A DNA stretch of 64,000 nt, from NCBI GenBank assembly GCA_008694505.1, contig VZDJ01000346.1, forward strand, positions 15,256,426-15,320,425. The letters are read 5' to 3'. Of this stretch, positions 48,803-60,845 are shown piece after piece. The notes under the pieces were generated by a model. That model worked only from the letters and a program-made list of their open reading frames with translations. It was not told the origin of the DNA and did not search any database. Numbering within the stretch: position 1 is the first letter of the stretch; each line of letters opens with the position of its first letter. Source of the stretch: Cyanoderma ruficeps. Lineage: Eukaryota > Chordata > Aves > Passeriformes > Timaliidae. The position numbers were made by a program, and so were the translations under genes.

Positions 48803-49471
48803 TTTCCTAGGGTGACTATAGTGCCTGTATCCCCAATCGTCTGTTCTGTGTGTGCTCTGTGTTCTGTACCTTTAAGACTGGTTCTGAGAGTGAGCAGGGA
48901 AAGAAGACGTGTGCAGTTTTTTTGAAAAAAGTTTTCACTCCTCCTCAGTTCTTCTTCATCCTTGGGTGTTTGCAGATGCACGGACAGCGGCAGGAGAGAG
49001 TTTTTTTGTTCCTTTTAGTTAGTCTATCTAGCTGAGGTAAAGAAGCTTCCTGGACTGTTTTTTCTTTTTTTTCCTTTTTTTTTCTCTTGGGACTGTTTAA
49101 ATCTGCTCTGGACTGAAAGCCCAGGGGAGCACCAGGAACTGCACCTGTGGCCCACCGGGCCTGGACCTGGGCATTTTCCAGCGCCGAAGGGACTGGGACG
49201 GATAAGAGACTGAGAGAGCTGAGCTGGCTCACGGCAAGGACTTCTCTCAGTTTTGCCATCTCTCTCTTCGGACCAGCGAGAGGTTTTATTGCTTCATATT
49301 ATTCATTCCTTATGCTTGTGGGCAGTTTGTTTGTTAAATAAATAGTTTTTTCCACTTTTCTCTGAGGAAGTTCTTTTCCCCGACTGACTGGGGGGAGGGG
49401 CCATTTAGGTTTTGCTCTCCGGAGGAACCTCATTCGGAGGTTTCCTCACAAATTTGCCCTAAACCACGACG
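48803..49471 (+). mobile_element. Near-complete solo LTR, passerine type
   Basis: The sequence reads through the full order of an LTR that I associate with passerine ERVs. GTACCTTTAAGACTGG is followed by CTTCCTGGACTG, CTGAAAGCCCAGGGGAGCAC, CGCCGAAGGGACTGGGACGG, an AAATAAATAG poly(A) signal near 49337, and the end CAAATTTGCCCTAAACCAC. The borders are worn inverted repeats (TTTCCTAGG ... CCACGACG). CAAAA lies at 48798-48802 and again at 49472-49476, a 5-base target-site duplication. No internal retroviral sequence remains, so this is a solo LTR. Confidence 0.85.
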
Positions 49472-52400
49472 CAAAATAATCCCATGGCATACATCATCAC
49501 TGAATTTGGTTATAAATATTAATAGTGAGCTGCATCACCTCTAAATTGATCAGTGAAAGGAATTAAAAGAAACATCTTTTGGTTGAGAGAAAGCCTTACC
49601 AGGGTAAAATTATGAGGCTATGTTGGGATGCCTCACATTTTTTTCACTTTTACGTGCCATTGTAGCAGAGGTAGGAATGTGTTTTATTTCTAAAAGATGA
49701 GCTCCAAATAATATTAAGGCAAATTTAAAAGACAAAACCTGACATTCAGGAAATATGAGTAAAAGACACTTTCAAACTAATTTTCCCTCAATAGGATAAG
49801 CACATAAAAAAAAATTACCATGAGTATTTGAAAGCCATGGTGGAGCACATAGAAAGTCAGCAGACAAGGTTAGGACTTGTTTTAAAGACAGGGTCTTTCA
49901 AAGAAACTTTGAAAAAGTCTTGATACTGGCTAGATCTTCTCTAATGCTGAAGACTGGACTGTAGCTGTCAGCAGAGATGGCCTAAAATGTGACAGATCCC
50001 TCCCCAGTCCATCTCCCAAATGCAGAACTACTGTGTTTACACTTGATGCTAAGAAAGTTATACGGCCAGGAAGACCCAGGGAAAAAAAACTATGAATGAA
50101 ATGTCAGTTGTCAGCAGAAAGGAGAATGAAGGCTAAATAACAAAAGTGAAAGCTTTTAAGCAGAAAAAAATTACAGGAGAAGGTGTCAGGATAATGCCAT
50201 TAGCAGTGACGAATTGAAATCATTGATTAAGAAAGTAGTGAAAGCAGGCAAGGGAAAAATGTCTCTGAGCTTTTATTCAGCAGTTTCAAATCTTTCAAAG
50301 ATTCCTACCACCACTTCTTTCAAATGCAGAAACTACATTAGGCATAATAAAAGCACTAATCAAATCCTTGTCAGCCTTTATAATGGGTTAGATCTTTCAG
50401 GAGAATTGCCTATTGTGATACAAGTCTAATATCTGAATATCAGTAATTTACTGTTATTGTTTTGGCTAGATTACAAGACTTGGAAAATGTGATTAGAAGT
50501 TGCTGTAGAGGCTGATAGTATTTCATATACATGTGCAGACTAAAGTCTAGTATTCTAAATCCATACTTTGTAAACAGTATCTTATATTTCTGAACATGAT
50601 GAACTTATACCTGATCCATTTTCTGGGAAATCCACCACGTTCCACTTACTCCAATACTATTCTTTCTCCCCCTGAGTCCATTAAATTCTTCAGCAGAAAG
50701 GACTGAACTGAAATCATTTGAAGTTTTGCCTTTGACTTCAACAGGGCCAAGATTTTCCCGTTCCTTTGACAACACTCACAAAAAGAGTGATTGCAATTTA
50801 AAAAGCTGAATCCTGGACCCCATACCTGCCAAGCACACTGACCTGCTCAAGGAAACCTCATGTCCAGAAGCTATTCTTACTTCTGGAGTTCCCAGCACAT
50901 TCCTCTTCCATATGGCTTCAGGGTCAAAGTACTTCAGAAAATTGACTGTCTTTATATTTTTTAATTTGTCAGAACTGAACATGCTGGAGGTACTAAACAA
51001 ATATTAGTCAAAGAATAACTGCAATAATAAGATAGCCAATTTTGTAGTGAAGCATGCTGAGATGCTATTTGGAATTACTTGCCAAAGACATTTTAAGAAA
51101 TTTTAAAATTGCTGATAGATTAAATAGATTTCTGAGAAACAAATCAATGCCAGCTATTTTGAAAAGAGAGAGAAAATTACCAATAATCGGAGTGATGCAC
51201 TCAGCTATTTATAAACCATTTATAGTTGGTCTTATAGGGAAATACAATGAACTAGGATACCAAATACATTATTTTTTTTCTCCTCTTTTAAAAAGAGACA
51301 GGAGTTTCACATTTTCTCCCAACACTTAATATCCCCAGAAAAACACAAAATCGATTTTTTCAACTTAAACCAGAATTATGCAATTTCCAGCTAAACCAGG
51401 GTGATGTCATTTATCTTTTTTTTCCAAAACAACTAAGAAAACAATCAAATGTCTTAAATGAGAAGGTGACTGTAGACAGTCTTTGCTAGTTTCATCCACT
51501 AATGAAGTGAATAGCAAGTGAATAGGAACAATGTTTGACATTTCTATCGAGTCTTTCATCCCAAATCACCTTAATCAATTTCCTATCCATTTAGACACAT
51601 CTTTTAGCACTTACATATGACTGAAATCAAACCACGGAAATTATAAGGCAGCACACATCAAAAAAAAAATCTGTTTTATTTTGAAGTTCAAAAGGGGAAG
51701 GACTTTTTTTAACAACTGAAATTATATGGGAAGATGTTCAAGAGACTGAACAGACACTCTACCTATGGTTACACTTGTAAAAGTCCTGGCAGAACATTGT
51801 TTCTCAAACTGATGAAGTATTTGGGATCTTAGGATTCTTTCCTATTCAGGTGAAGATTAGATGCAGGCCTTGCAAAATCAGATCCATGTTATGAAGTTGT
51901 TTGATCCAGTCTTTAGTACAGGTGGAGTTTTTCCCATTTAGGCTTTTTTTAGCAGATAAGAAGCCCCTCGTTCTTCCCTTCTTCCCCCACAATCAAAATA
52001 AACATTGTCTGGGTGGTGACAATCCATTGATGTAGCAGCTTCTTTAAGCCCTGAGCCTTTAAAAATATGTTTATATGCTTAATATGATTAATTCCACTAA
52101 TAATAGAAGATAATTACAGGAAATTTAATTAAATGCTAATAATTATCACATGTAAAGTATCTGAATAGCACAAATTTAACTACAGTATACTGGGTTATTA
52201 TAGACAAGGTTAAGAAACTTCTGTTGCTCTGTCTCAGGTTTGTATTTACATTGGTTGAAACAGAATCCAAATGTTTTCTGATTAAATTATAAATAGAGTT
52301 TTTTCTCAGCCTATCTTTGTAACTTTTATGGAAGCTTAACTCCTTGACTTGTGAACCTTTGGGAAACTTAACTTTTACTAATCTAGAAAAACAATTTCTT

Positions 52401-53296
52401 TAATCATCTAGATGTCTTCCTAGTCTAGAATTATTCCATTTTTAGTCTCATTAAGTACTATAACACTTTAAATTCTAAGGATATATCTCTCTTTTCCTGG
52501 AACCATTAGATTAAAATCTTTACCTGAACCAGCATAGAAGGACTTGAGAATGTGTACAGTGAGAAGTCTGGCAAAGCCTATGTTTAAAGAAACATTATTC
52601 CTTACACCATTCTCTTGGCAAAAGTAAGATGTATCAAAGAAGGTGATATATCATGTCACATATCATGTTCCAGCAAAAGAAGATCTGCATTCACTCAAAT
52701 TTGCAGAGCATCCAGCTTCACTCTTAACTATATGAGACCGACATGCAGGACTCATTGTGGCATATATCATGCATATTTTTTTTCTTGAATACTCATCTGA
52801 CTCAGAAAATTGTATTTGCCATCTCGAAAATACTTTGTCAAATCAAAGTTAGCTGATGGAAATGAAAGATGAAACCAGAGCACACTGCTCAGGCTGACCT
52901 GCCCAAGATGACAGTACTGAAATGCAGGCAGCAAAAAAGGCCAGGGAGCATAATTTAAAACACTGACCAAAAACCCCAGGCTGCTGCACATAAGTGTAAT
53001 CACATTATTGTTTACATTATTTCAGGTTAAACTGAAATGTCCTTAGAAGTTCTGGAGAACTGAAAAAGTTAGTGACAAGAGATATATTATTAATACAGGT
53101 GATTTTGTGTGCTTATATTAGTATTTAATTCTGTTAGAAAAACTATGATGGGAAAAAATAACTAATACAAGAGTATTTAGATGGGAAGATCAGTCTATTC
53201 AAACTTACATAACCTTTGAATATCAGAGACATCAAACTTGGAGAATATTTTAATAGACTGCAGGGACTGTGGAGAAATAATAAAAAGGAAAAAATT
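49472..53296. other. AT-rich DNA, no gene recognised
   Basis: No exon or known repeat was recognised. An ATTGTC/GACAAT inverted pair 8 bases apart lies at 52004-52023, beside a run rich in TAAT-type motifs (52080-52150). This may be a regulatory element but cannot be confirmed. Confidence 0.45.
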
Positions 53297-53324
53297 ATTT
53301 TTCAGTGGAAATTTTTCAGTGGAA
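53297..53324. repeat. 14-bp perfect tandem duplication
   Basis: ATTTTTCAGTGGAA occurs twice in a row without mismatch, which suggests a recent slippage or duplication event. Confidence 0.85.
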
Positions 53325-56300
53325 GAGTACAACAACAAGACACAGGATAAAGAAGTTGAGAACACTCATTTAGAGAATAATAATGGTCCTCTGGCAGATG
53401 TTAAAATGAATATGGCCTAATGAATTCATGTACATGAACAAATACATATACACACAGACACTCATATAGCCCTTACCTTTGAATTCAGTGTTTAGCTCAA
53501 AAAGCTTGCCGGAATTAAATATAGAACAATGGAACATCATATGAAAAACAAATTCTTTCTGCTGATCTAAGTAATGTCATACATCTTTTTATCTTTATGT
53601 CACAGTATCCATTTTACTTATATTCCCCTACTGACAGCTATGACATTTTGAGAAAATACAATGTTTTTATAACTATACACTAATAAAATAAGTTTAAGCA
53701 TTATTCTCACAATGAATGTTCAGATCCTGGCTTCTTGAAAGCAGGAGTACATTAGAAGGGCTGGGAAATTATTAGTTCCATCTTTAAACTAGCAAGAGGG
53801 AAGGCATGCCTGCAAAAGAGAAAGCAGCCAGAAAACTGCAAATTCCAGTGGGAACAGCAAAGCAAACAAAAGTAAAGGGAGGATTGTCAATTTCTGTCTG
53901 ATTTTTGGTAAAGGTTTATGGTCCAGTAAACTTCCTTTTGGCCATTATTGACAAATCTGTTTCCCTTGAGCTCTGCTCTGCCCAGGCTTTATGAATTAAA
54001 GAAGGTTGGAAATAATCAATACTTAAAACAAGAAATCTCTAAGAAAACCCATAATCTACATGAAATTACCTTGATTTACTAAATTACATCAGTTCTTTGG
54101 ATTAATAAAATAAGGGTAGACTGTGACTCTAGCAGGTATCCAATTAGTGGAAATAGGAAGGTGTGGAAAAGAATAAAAAAAATGAAGGTGTCATATTCCA
54201 TTCCTGATATCTCAGTAGTGAAATGAGTGAAATGGGAAAGAAGGATATTCTTTAGCTCAGTATATATCTAAATTGGTTTTCAATTCTGTTTAAACAAATT
54301 TTAGAAACTTCACCCAGAATGTTTTATGGAAAGCTACAGTTCAAGGGGCTCTGAAGACTTCGGTGAATAAACTCTGTAATCTCTTCAGAATTTTTTTGAT
54401 TTACAAATAAACACTAAATTGCTGTAATCCCAATCAAGAAGCAGGAATCAGTATGTTGGCCTTGTGGTTTCTCTCACTATAAGAAGGTAGACAGAAGATA
54501 AATCCTTCTTCCATACCATTAAAGATTCATTGGTATGAGCTCACAGACATAGTAATCTGAGATGCATGTTATGTGCTTGCTGTATCTCTGATGTATCTTC
54601 TTTATTCAGTTCCAAATCATAATAATTATGGAAGTTACTTAAAATATTCTAGGCCAAGATATTCCATGTGTTTCAGTCACATAAATTCACATACATTAAA
54701 AAGAGGTCTGATTTTCAGGAAAAGTAGCTGTTCAGTTGCTGAAAAATCATCTATAAATTATTTTAAAGCAGAGTCCCAAAATATATTAATTTTTTAAAGA
54801 CTATGTCCTTAAAGAATATGTAGAACAGTTCTCCAGATCTGTGGTACCAGGCCACAGCTTCTTCTCTCCTTTATGCTTTGCTATTAGTGGGACCTCGGGG
54901 AGCAATATATTTTTAAAATTTTCTACAGAGGGGTGTGGATTTTGGTATTCAGGATTCTATAGTTCTTAATTGTTCCTACTTCCTCCCCGTTTCCAGATTC
55001 CTTCAGTCCTTCACAAACCAGAGCCTGGTGTTGGTGGATTTGGGCAATGCAGCTGAGTCTATGGGGTGAGGATGGGCAATAAGAGCAGGTGAAGGTACCC
55101 AGCAGGAGGATGAAGGAAATTCAGCCTCCTCAGACATGTCTGAGTGGGTGTTGCCCTGCTGTGCCCCAAACACACCCAGACCTCCTCCCACCCTCAGACC
55201 TCCCTGCTCTGCTCCCAGAGGTCACCTCAGCTGGGAGAGCAGGGGCGTTGGCTGCTGTGCCAAACCTTCCCATTTCACAGTCCCATAAAGCTCTGTAGGA
55301 ATGTGATGTCATAAACTGAGGCAGATGTGAAAATACATCCAACCCAAGCTCTGCACAGGGATGGGGTGGGGGGGAAAGTGGTTGCTCTACTAGTCTTAGA
55401 TTAATCCCCTACCCTGTGGCAAACCCCTTAGCGAGTTTGGAACTGGAATTTTCAGAGGCAAATTACTTTGGGAAGGTGGATAAAGCTGTGTGCTTTGCTA
55501 TTACCAAACTCTTTGCATTCTTATTTAAAATGTCTAAATGCAAAATGACAATGAGCTTTGAGTATGTTGCACAAAACAAAAGCACCTGCCCCTCCTCTAA
55601 AGCTTGTTCCTCTGTGCAACTTTCTGGTGTTACCTGGGCCATCAGTGGTCAAGAAGTTCCAGTTTCAGGTGACTAATGAGCAATCACACAACTTGTCTTA
55701 GTAAATTAGTATTAATTATTATAGAGGTATCAAGGAGAAGAGGAATACCATGAATTGAAGAGAGCCTGGAACTTTGATTCAAATCAGGTGTTTTGGTGGT
55801 TCCATAGGCAAAGCTAGGGACGATGTTTGGGAGTCTTTCATTGTCAAATACAAATTAGCATTTTTTCTATGCAGAGGTAAATTATTCAGCAATCAGTGAT
55901 GAGCTGTGAGGGGCAGAATGGAATCAAAGGTGAGACTGAGATGGAGAAAGAAAATGTCTACCTAATGAGGCCAGGAAAGAAGAGAGGAACCCTTAAATTT
56001 TTACCATCCAGTTCCCTTTATCTCCTTCTCTCCTGTAACGATTTATTTTGGTGAGGAGTGTGCAGTGCTTGGCTCTGAGGAATACGAGGGCAGTTTAGCA
56101 ATGGGTTTTCTACTGGCATGGACAAAGTACTTGCACTAAGAAGTTGTTGGACATAAGAAAATACCATGACTTGCCCACTCTTTCAGTGTAAGGAAAAGCA
56201 GACTGTCTGCAGTTGTGCCACTGAAGAACAGTTGAGCCATGGCCACCAGGGGATAAGGGGACATCCCCAGCAGCTGCTGGCACAGGGAAAGGAAAGTCTT

Positions 56301-58225
56301 CAGGGTGCTGCAGCTACAGCTTTACTCCTCGTCCTGTATACAGACCTCGAGCAAAAAATTTCAGTTATGAAAATCTGCTCTAAACCAGGACCAGTCCAGC
56401 TCCCCAAATTTTAAGTTTCTGAACACTTTAGACTGATAATAGCTGCCAAGGAAAAGCTCACACTGCCTTTTTCCACATCACTGCCTGCTCATTTTACCTC
56501 CACTTACCGCTGACACAGGTGTTTTTGTCACTGTGCTGGGAAATGCATCAAGGAATTAATGGGGTTAAAAGTCAACTTTCTGGGGCAAGTGGCACACAGA
56601 AGTACTTATGCTAGTAGAAGGAAGAGAGCAGGAGTTGAAGACAGAGCAGGGCAGACAGGAGTGGGCCTGCAGCCTTTGGCAGGATCTACAGCTTGCCTTG
56701 TTCCTGAAACTGTGGTCAAAGGCAGGTGCTGAAGAATGAGAAAAGGCCTTGTCTTACCCAAGGCATGTTCCCAGTAATCAAGGTCTTGTGCAACAGCAGT
56801 CAGACCCAACACTTCCCATAGTGCCTGGAACCTTGCTGTCCTTGTGCACTTAATGGCCTTTATGAACTTCTTAGGAATAACCGTTATTTTGTGTGTTTGA
56901 CAACTATTATATTTTTTAAGTTTTGTTTTTTTGTTCTTTTTTTATATAATCACACATTTCACTGTTGCTCCATCAATACTTTTTCAGGTCCTCATGTTCC
57001 AATCTCATGTTCCAAAAATTCCTATTTTTATTTTTTTTAATATTTAGGCTTTCTGGTGTTCTGCTGCCAAATATCTTTGTCATCTTAGACTCTATGCAGG
57101 GTAAAGCTTCCCCTTTTATGTGTGCCAGTAATTCAGGCAGTTCTAGTGTGCTATTCCATGTCTCCCCACCAGCAGCACAATCTCTCTCCAGGATATGGAG
57201 AAAGATGGCTTAAGTGCAAACTTGGGCTATATAGGTAAATCCATCTTTATAAGTTTTTGTTCTGCTTAATCTGAAACAATTTATGTAGAAAAGTTAATAT
57301 TTTCCATGAGAAGTTTTTTAATATATTAGTTTGTCTAGTACACAGAGAAGAGGGTTTGCATAATATCATGACAAAAACATCACAGAAATCTACCTTTAAT
57401 TTGAAGGTGGCACCCAAGAATGATTGAGCAAATCTTCAAAGACTAGAATTACATGATTGGTTAAAAAGCTGCACCTAGATTTTTTTTTTTTAACTAAATA
57501 ATTGATGTAGTTCAGGGTCTGTTTGTACACTGACTTGGATAACAGAGCTAGCAAGAATATTCATTTAAATGTGGAACAGACACAAATCAGGCCTTCCTAC
57601 TGTCAAACCAAAAACTTCCTAGAATGAGAGTTGAAATAAAACTAAGTTCTTAGTAAAGCTCATTAAATTGTGTTGAAACAAGTCCTTTTTAAGAAGTGAA
57701 GTTTTCAAAACAGCACTGAAGTGTTCTCTACTAAAATAAATAATCTTTGTCCTTTTCTGGGCAAGAAAAACTGGGTTGTCTCAGAAGTCTTGGTAATTAT
57801 AACAGCTTGGAATGGATGGCCATGTTCTGTGCTATGAAACTGGAAGCATGGGAATTTTCATTGTTGTCGTTTCTTTATTTGTGTTACCAGAAACTGAAGA
57901 TTTGCCCACAAAATTCATAATATAGGACAACAGAAAGCAGGACTGTGATCAATTTGATCAAGTGCAGACATCTGCTAAGTACGTATTGTATAGCTCTGTC
58001 TACAAACAAGCTAAACAATAGGATCACCACCCACTCAGTAGCAGGAAGCATTTCCTTCTTCCTAAAGTCTATGTCTATATGTAAGATGGATATAAAACTA
58101 CTTCTGTCTTTACAGCTTATCTAGACAAATACAGCAGATTGTAGGTATTGAAATATCAGGTAAAGCTGTTCCAGGCACCCTTATCAGACACGGGGAACGA
58201 GTCAATGAGGTAATGACAATAATCC
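53325..58225. other. AT-rich DNA, no gene recognised
   Basis: GC-richer patches at 55020-55370 and 56170-56830 carry no identifiable exon or repeat. Otherwise the stretch is AT-rich with T runs near 56930 and 57480. Confidence 0.45.
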
Positions 58226-58271
58226 AATAGTGGAACCACAAAGGAACATTTGGGGTCATCAGCTCCTACAA
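58226..58271 (+). repeat. 46-bp direct repeat, copy 1
   Basis: Starting AATAGTGGAACC and ending AGCTCCTACAA, this matches 59175-59220 with one difference (T versus C after GGGGTCA). Such near identity contrasts with the age of other repeats nearby. Confidence 0.9.
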
Positions 58272-59174
58272 ATATGACAATATCAGCAGATGGAGCTGTT
58301 TGGAGGTGGGTGACACACTGTCACTGTATCAATCTCACCATTTAACTGTCAATTCCACAGTAGCATTTGCAGCTGCATCAGACACTTCCACTGACATTGC
58401 AACCACAATGCGTCAGACACTTTTATTCCTTTGGATGCGTAGGAGACACTTTCATTTACAGAAAGGACCCACTGACACTCTTGTTCTGCACACAAGGATT
58501 AGTCAGGCTCTTCATGGAAATCGAAGGAAGCTGGTGACAGTACAAACTCTACCTCCATCAGGTTTCAGGTGTCGCAACTGTCCAGCCTAATTACCCATCA
58601 CAGTTAAACTTCCAGTGAACACTTTCACTGAGATTCTGTTTCTTGATTTTATATCCCCACTGTCAACAATCTTATAAAGACAGGTTTGTTTATGATTTAT
58701 AATAAAAAAGTTGTAAGAAAACTAGGCCATTTCTAATAATAGAATACTCTTGAAAGAACCCTAGTTCCCCTCCATATGGAATGAAGCACCCTGCTTATTC
58801 ATCGTCCATTTCCTTCTGCATTAGCACCTATTCCAATATTCACTTTTTGTTTTTCAATTAAAACTTCATACATTTGTAAGTCTCATTGGATAAGGGTCAG
58901 GGCCTGCTAGTAGCAGATGTATTCTCTTTTATATTCTCAGGCTGGATGTACTTGGGACAATAGAGTTTTGACCTACATCAAGATATGACAGTAGTTAAAA
59001 CTTAAAAGGAAATAATCAAGAACACTGCTGCTAGAACCATAACTCCCTAGATTCTTGGCACAAATTTAAACCTCATAATAGCATATTAATACCCGATAAC
59101 TTTGTTGATGTGCACTTATATGAGCTGCTTATATGTGTAGCTCCTTTTGTAAGAGGAAGGCATTAACATCCACT
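58272..59174. other. DNA between the 46-bp direct repeats
   Basis: 58300-58620 contains several CAGACACT/CACTGACA-like short motifs and a 96-codon open frame on the + strand that I do not recognise. No transposase or terminal inverted repeats were seen. Confidence 0.4.
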
Positions 59175-59220
59175 AATAGTGGAACCACAAAGGAACATTT
59201 GGGGTCACCAGCTCCTACAA
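59175..59220 (+). repeat. 46-bp direct repeat, copy 2
   Basis: Second copy of the repeat at 58226-58271, 949 bp downstream in the same orientation, with one mismatch in 46. Confidence 0.9.
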
Positions 59221-59933
59221 TTATGAGCTCACTTAAGTATCTGAAGATAGAAGTGCACTATCAAACACTGTTTTGAACTCTGATTGAAGACATACTGCAT
59301 TGGTCAGGGATAGCTTTATAGTTATAACAGAAATTGGATTAAATCTTATTCTCAAAAGATGTTCTTAAAACAGAATATGTCATTTATTAAATTTTAACTC
59401 TCTGTACATATATGAACTTTTTCTGTGTATATGTATATAGAGTTTTTATATAATTCTTACAACTGGTACAGGCACACTATACCAGTGTAACTACATATAT
59501 ATATATGTATGTATTCTTACTCAATGCATACTGACCAGCTTTTGCATGTAAAATCTTTTTCAAAATGCATAGTTACTGTCTCCAAACTGGTTCTCCTCAC
59601 ATATGAAAGCTTTTTTTTTCTCTTTGCTACAGTTATTATTTTTATTAATGTCAGGAAATTAAAAAGAGACTGAAAATGCATAGGGTTTTGCATCCGAATT
59701 CACTGGAAGAATGAGTCACAGAAGTTATTTTTGGCATGATGCTTTTAAAATTAAGCTCTAGAACATTTCTACTTTACCATCATAAATGGATTTTACCATT
59801 TTGTATTACTTTAAAACAATACTCTGTATGAGAGTGAACAAGCTCTCAACCATGGAGATGATACAAAACCTATGGAGAAAGGAAATTACAGCATAATGGA
59901 AATGATGGCTGGGAGCCACACCACCCAGATCTG
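59221..59933. other. AT-rich DNA, nothing recognised
   Basis: There is a short TA repeat at 59490-59512 and a T run near 59610. No gene was seen. Confidence 0.5.
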
Positions 59934-60275
59934 TTAGCTCATCCAAACAGAAATGCCAGGCTGAGCTGATTTGGTCACTGCTTTGGTTGGGATCTCTGGG
60001 GAAACCTCCAAGGTTACTGAAGGAAGTGGTGGCAGCAACACTGTAGGTGGTATTCTCTGTTCTTGAGTCACCACTGGGTCAATAGCCTGTGTGATGGGAG
60101 CCAGCAGGGTTTCCTGGAAGAGCTGTGGGTATGATGTGAAACCATGGACCTGAGTATCAGGAATTATTTCAAGACCATCATGAACTTCGTATGAGAAGTA
60201 GACCTGGTGACCCTGGGTACCTGATCACATTTCAGTACCAGCCTTTCTTTCACAATTTCTCCAAATTCTTACAGT
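59934..60275 (-). pseudogene. Possible eroded coding sequence, unknown
   Basis: A minus-strand frame stays open for 96 codons from 60224 down to a TAA stop at 59934-59936. Its composition is protein-like and rich in Pro, Thr, Val and Gln, with stretches such as SYEVHDGLEIIPD and YPQLFQETLLAPITQ. Just upstream, in another frame, the peptide EFGEIVKERLVLK continues the impression and would imply one frameshift. There is no ATG at the start and no recognised homologue. It may be a decayed retrocopy, an exon end or chance. Confidence 0.3.
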
Positions 60276-60790
60276 ATATCTTGGGGCAGGAGAATAAAAC
60301 AGGTAATGTCATGCCAGGATGATGGAGTACTGAAAAACATTCAAACTGCACTGAAAGAGACTTTTACTCAAATCCTGTCATTAACTTGAATGAGATTTGG
60401 ATCACATCTAGAGCCCTTAGTACAGAAGGACTGTGACAGGGCTAATGCGTTTTTGAAGGAGCTCTTCCCTTTTCATGCCTTTCTCGTTTGAGCAATGCTG
60501 CCATTGCCTTTCAGCCATAATCACCAGCCATCACTCAGAGATGCTGTCAGGCCCCATCCTGCTCCCAGAGCAGCTCAGCTCCAGATTGTTCCCCTCCCCA
60601 ACCCCACCAGTGTGGTGACACTATAACATTACATTCTCCCCAGAAACAATGACACGAATCTGATTTATAACTGGTGGTAAAACTTTATTATTCAAGTTTA
60701 GATGTAACAGACATCTTTGCTGCCTGAAGATTGTTTGCATAAGAAATACACCAAGAACATGTTTGTGAGTAGAAATGAACATGCACTATG
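60276..60790. other. Single-copy DNA, nothing recognised
   Basis: A GC-richer stretch at 60470-60610 is unassigned. Confidence 0.45.
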
Positions 60791-60845
60791 AAAAACAAAA
60801 AACAAAACAAAACAAAAAAACCCGAAACAAGAGAACAAAAAACAC
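60791..60845. repeat. CAAAA-type simple repeat
   Basis: A-rich sequence with regular C interruptions. Confidence 0.85.

Noticed and set aside
58300..58590. 96-codon + strand frame between the 46-bp repeats
   Set aside because: It has no recognised similarity, the listed start is not in a convincing context, and short CAGACACT-like repeats explain part of its openness.
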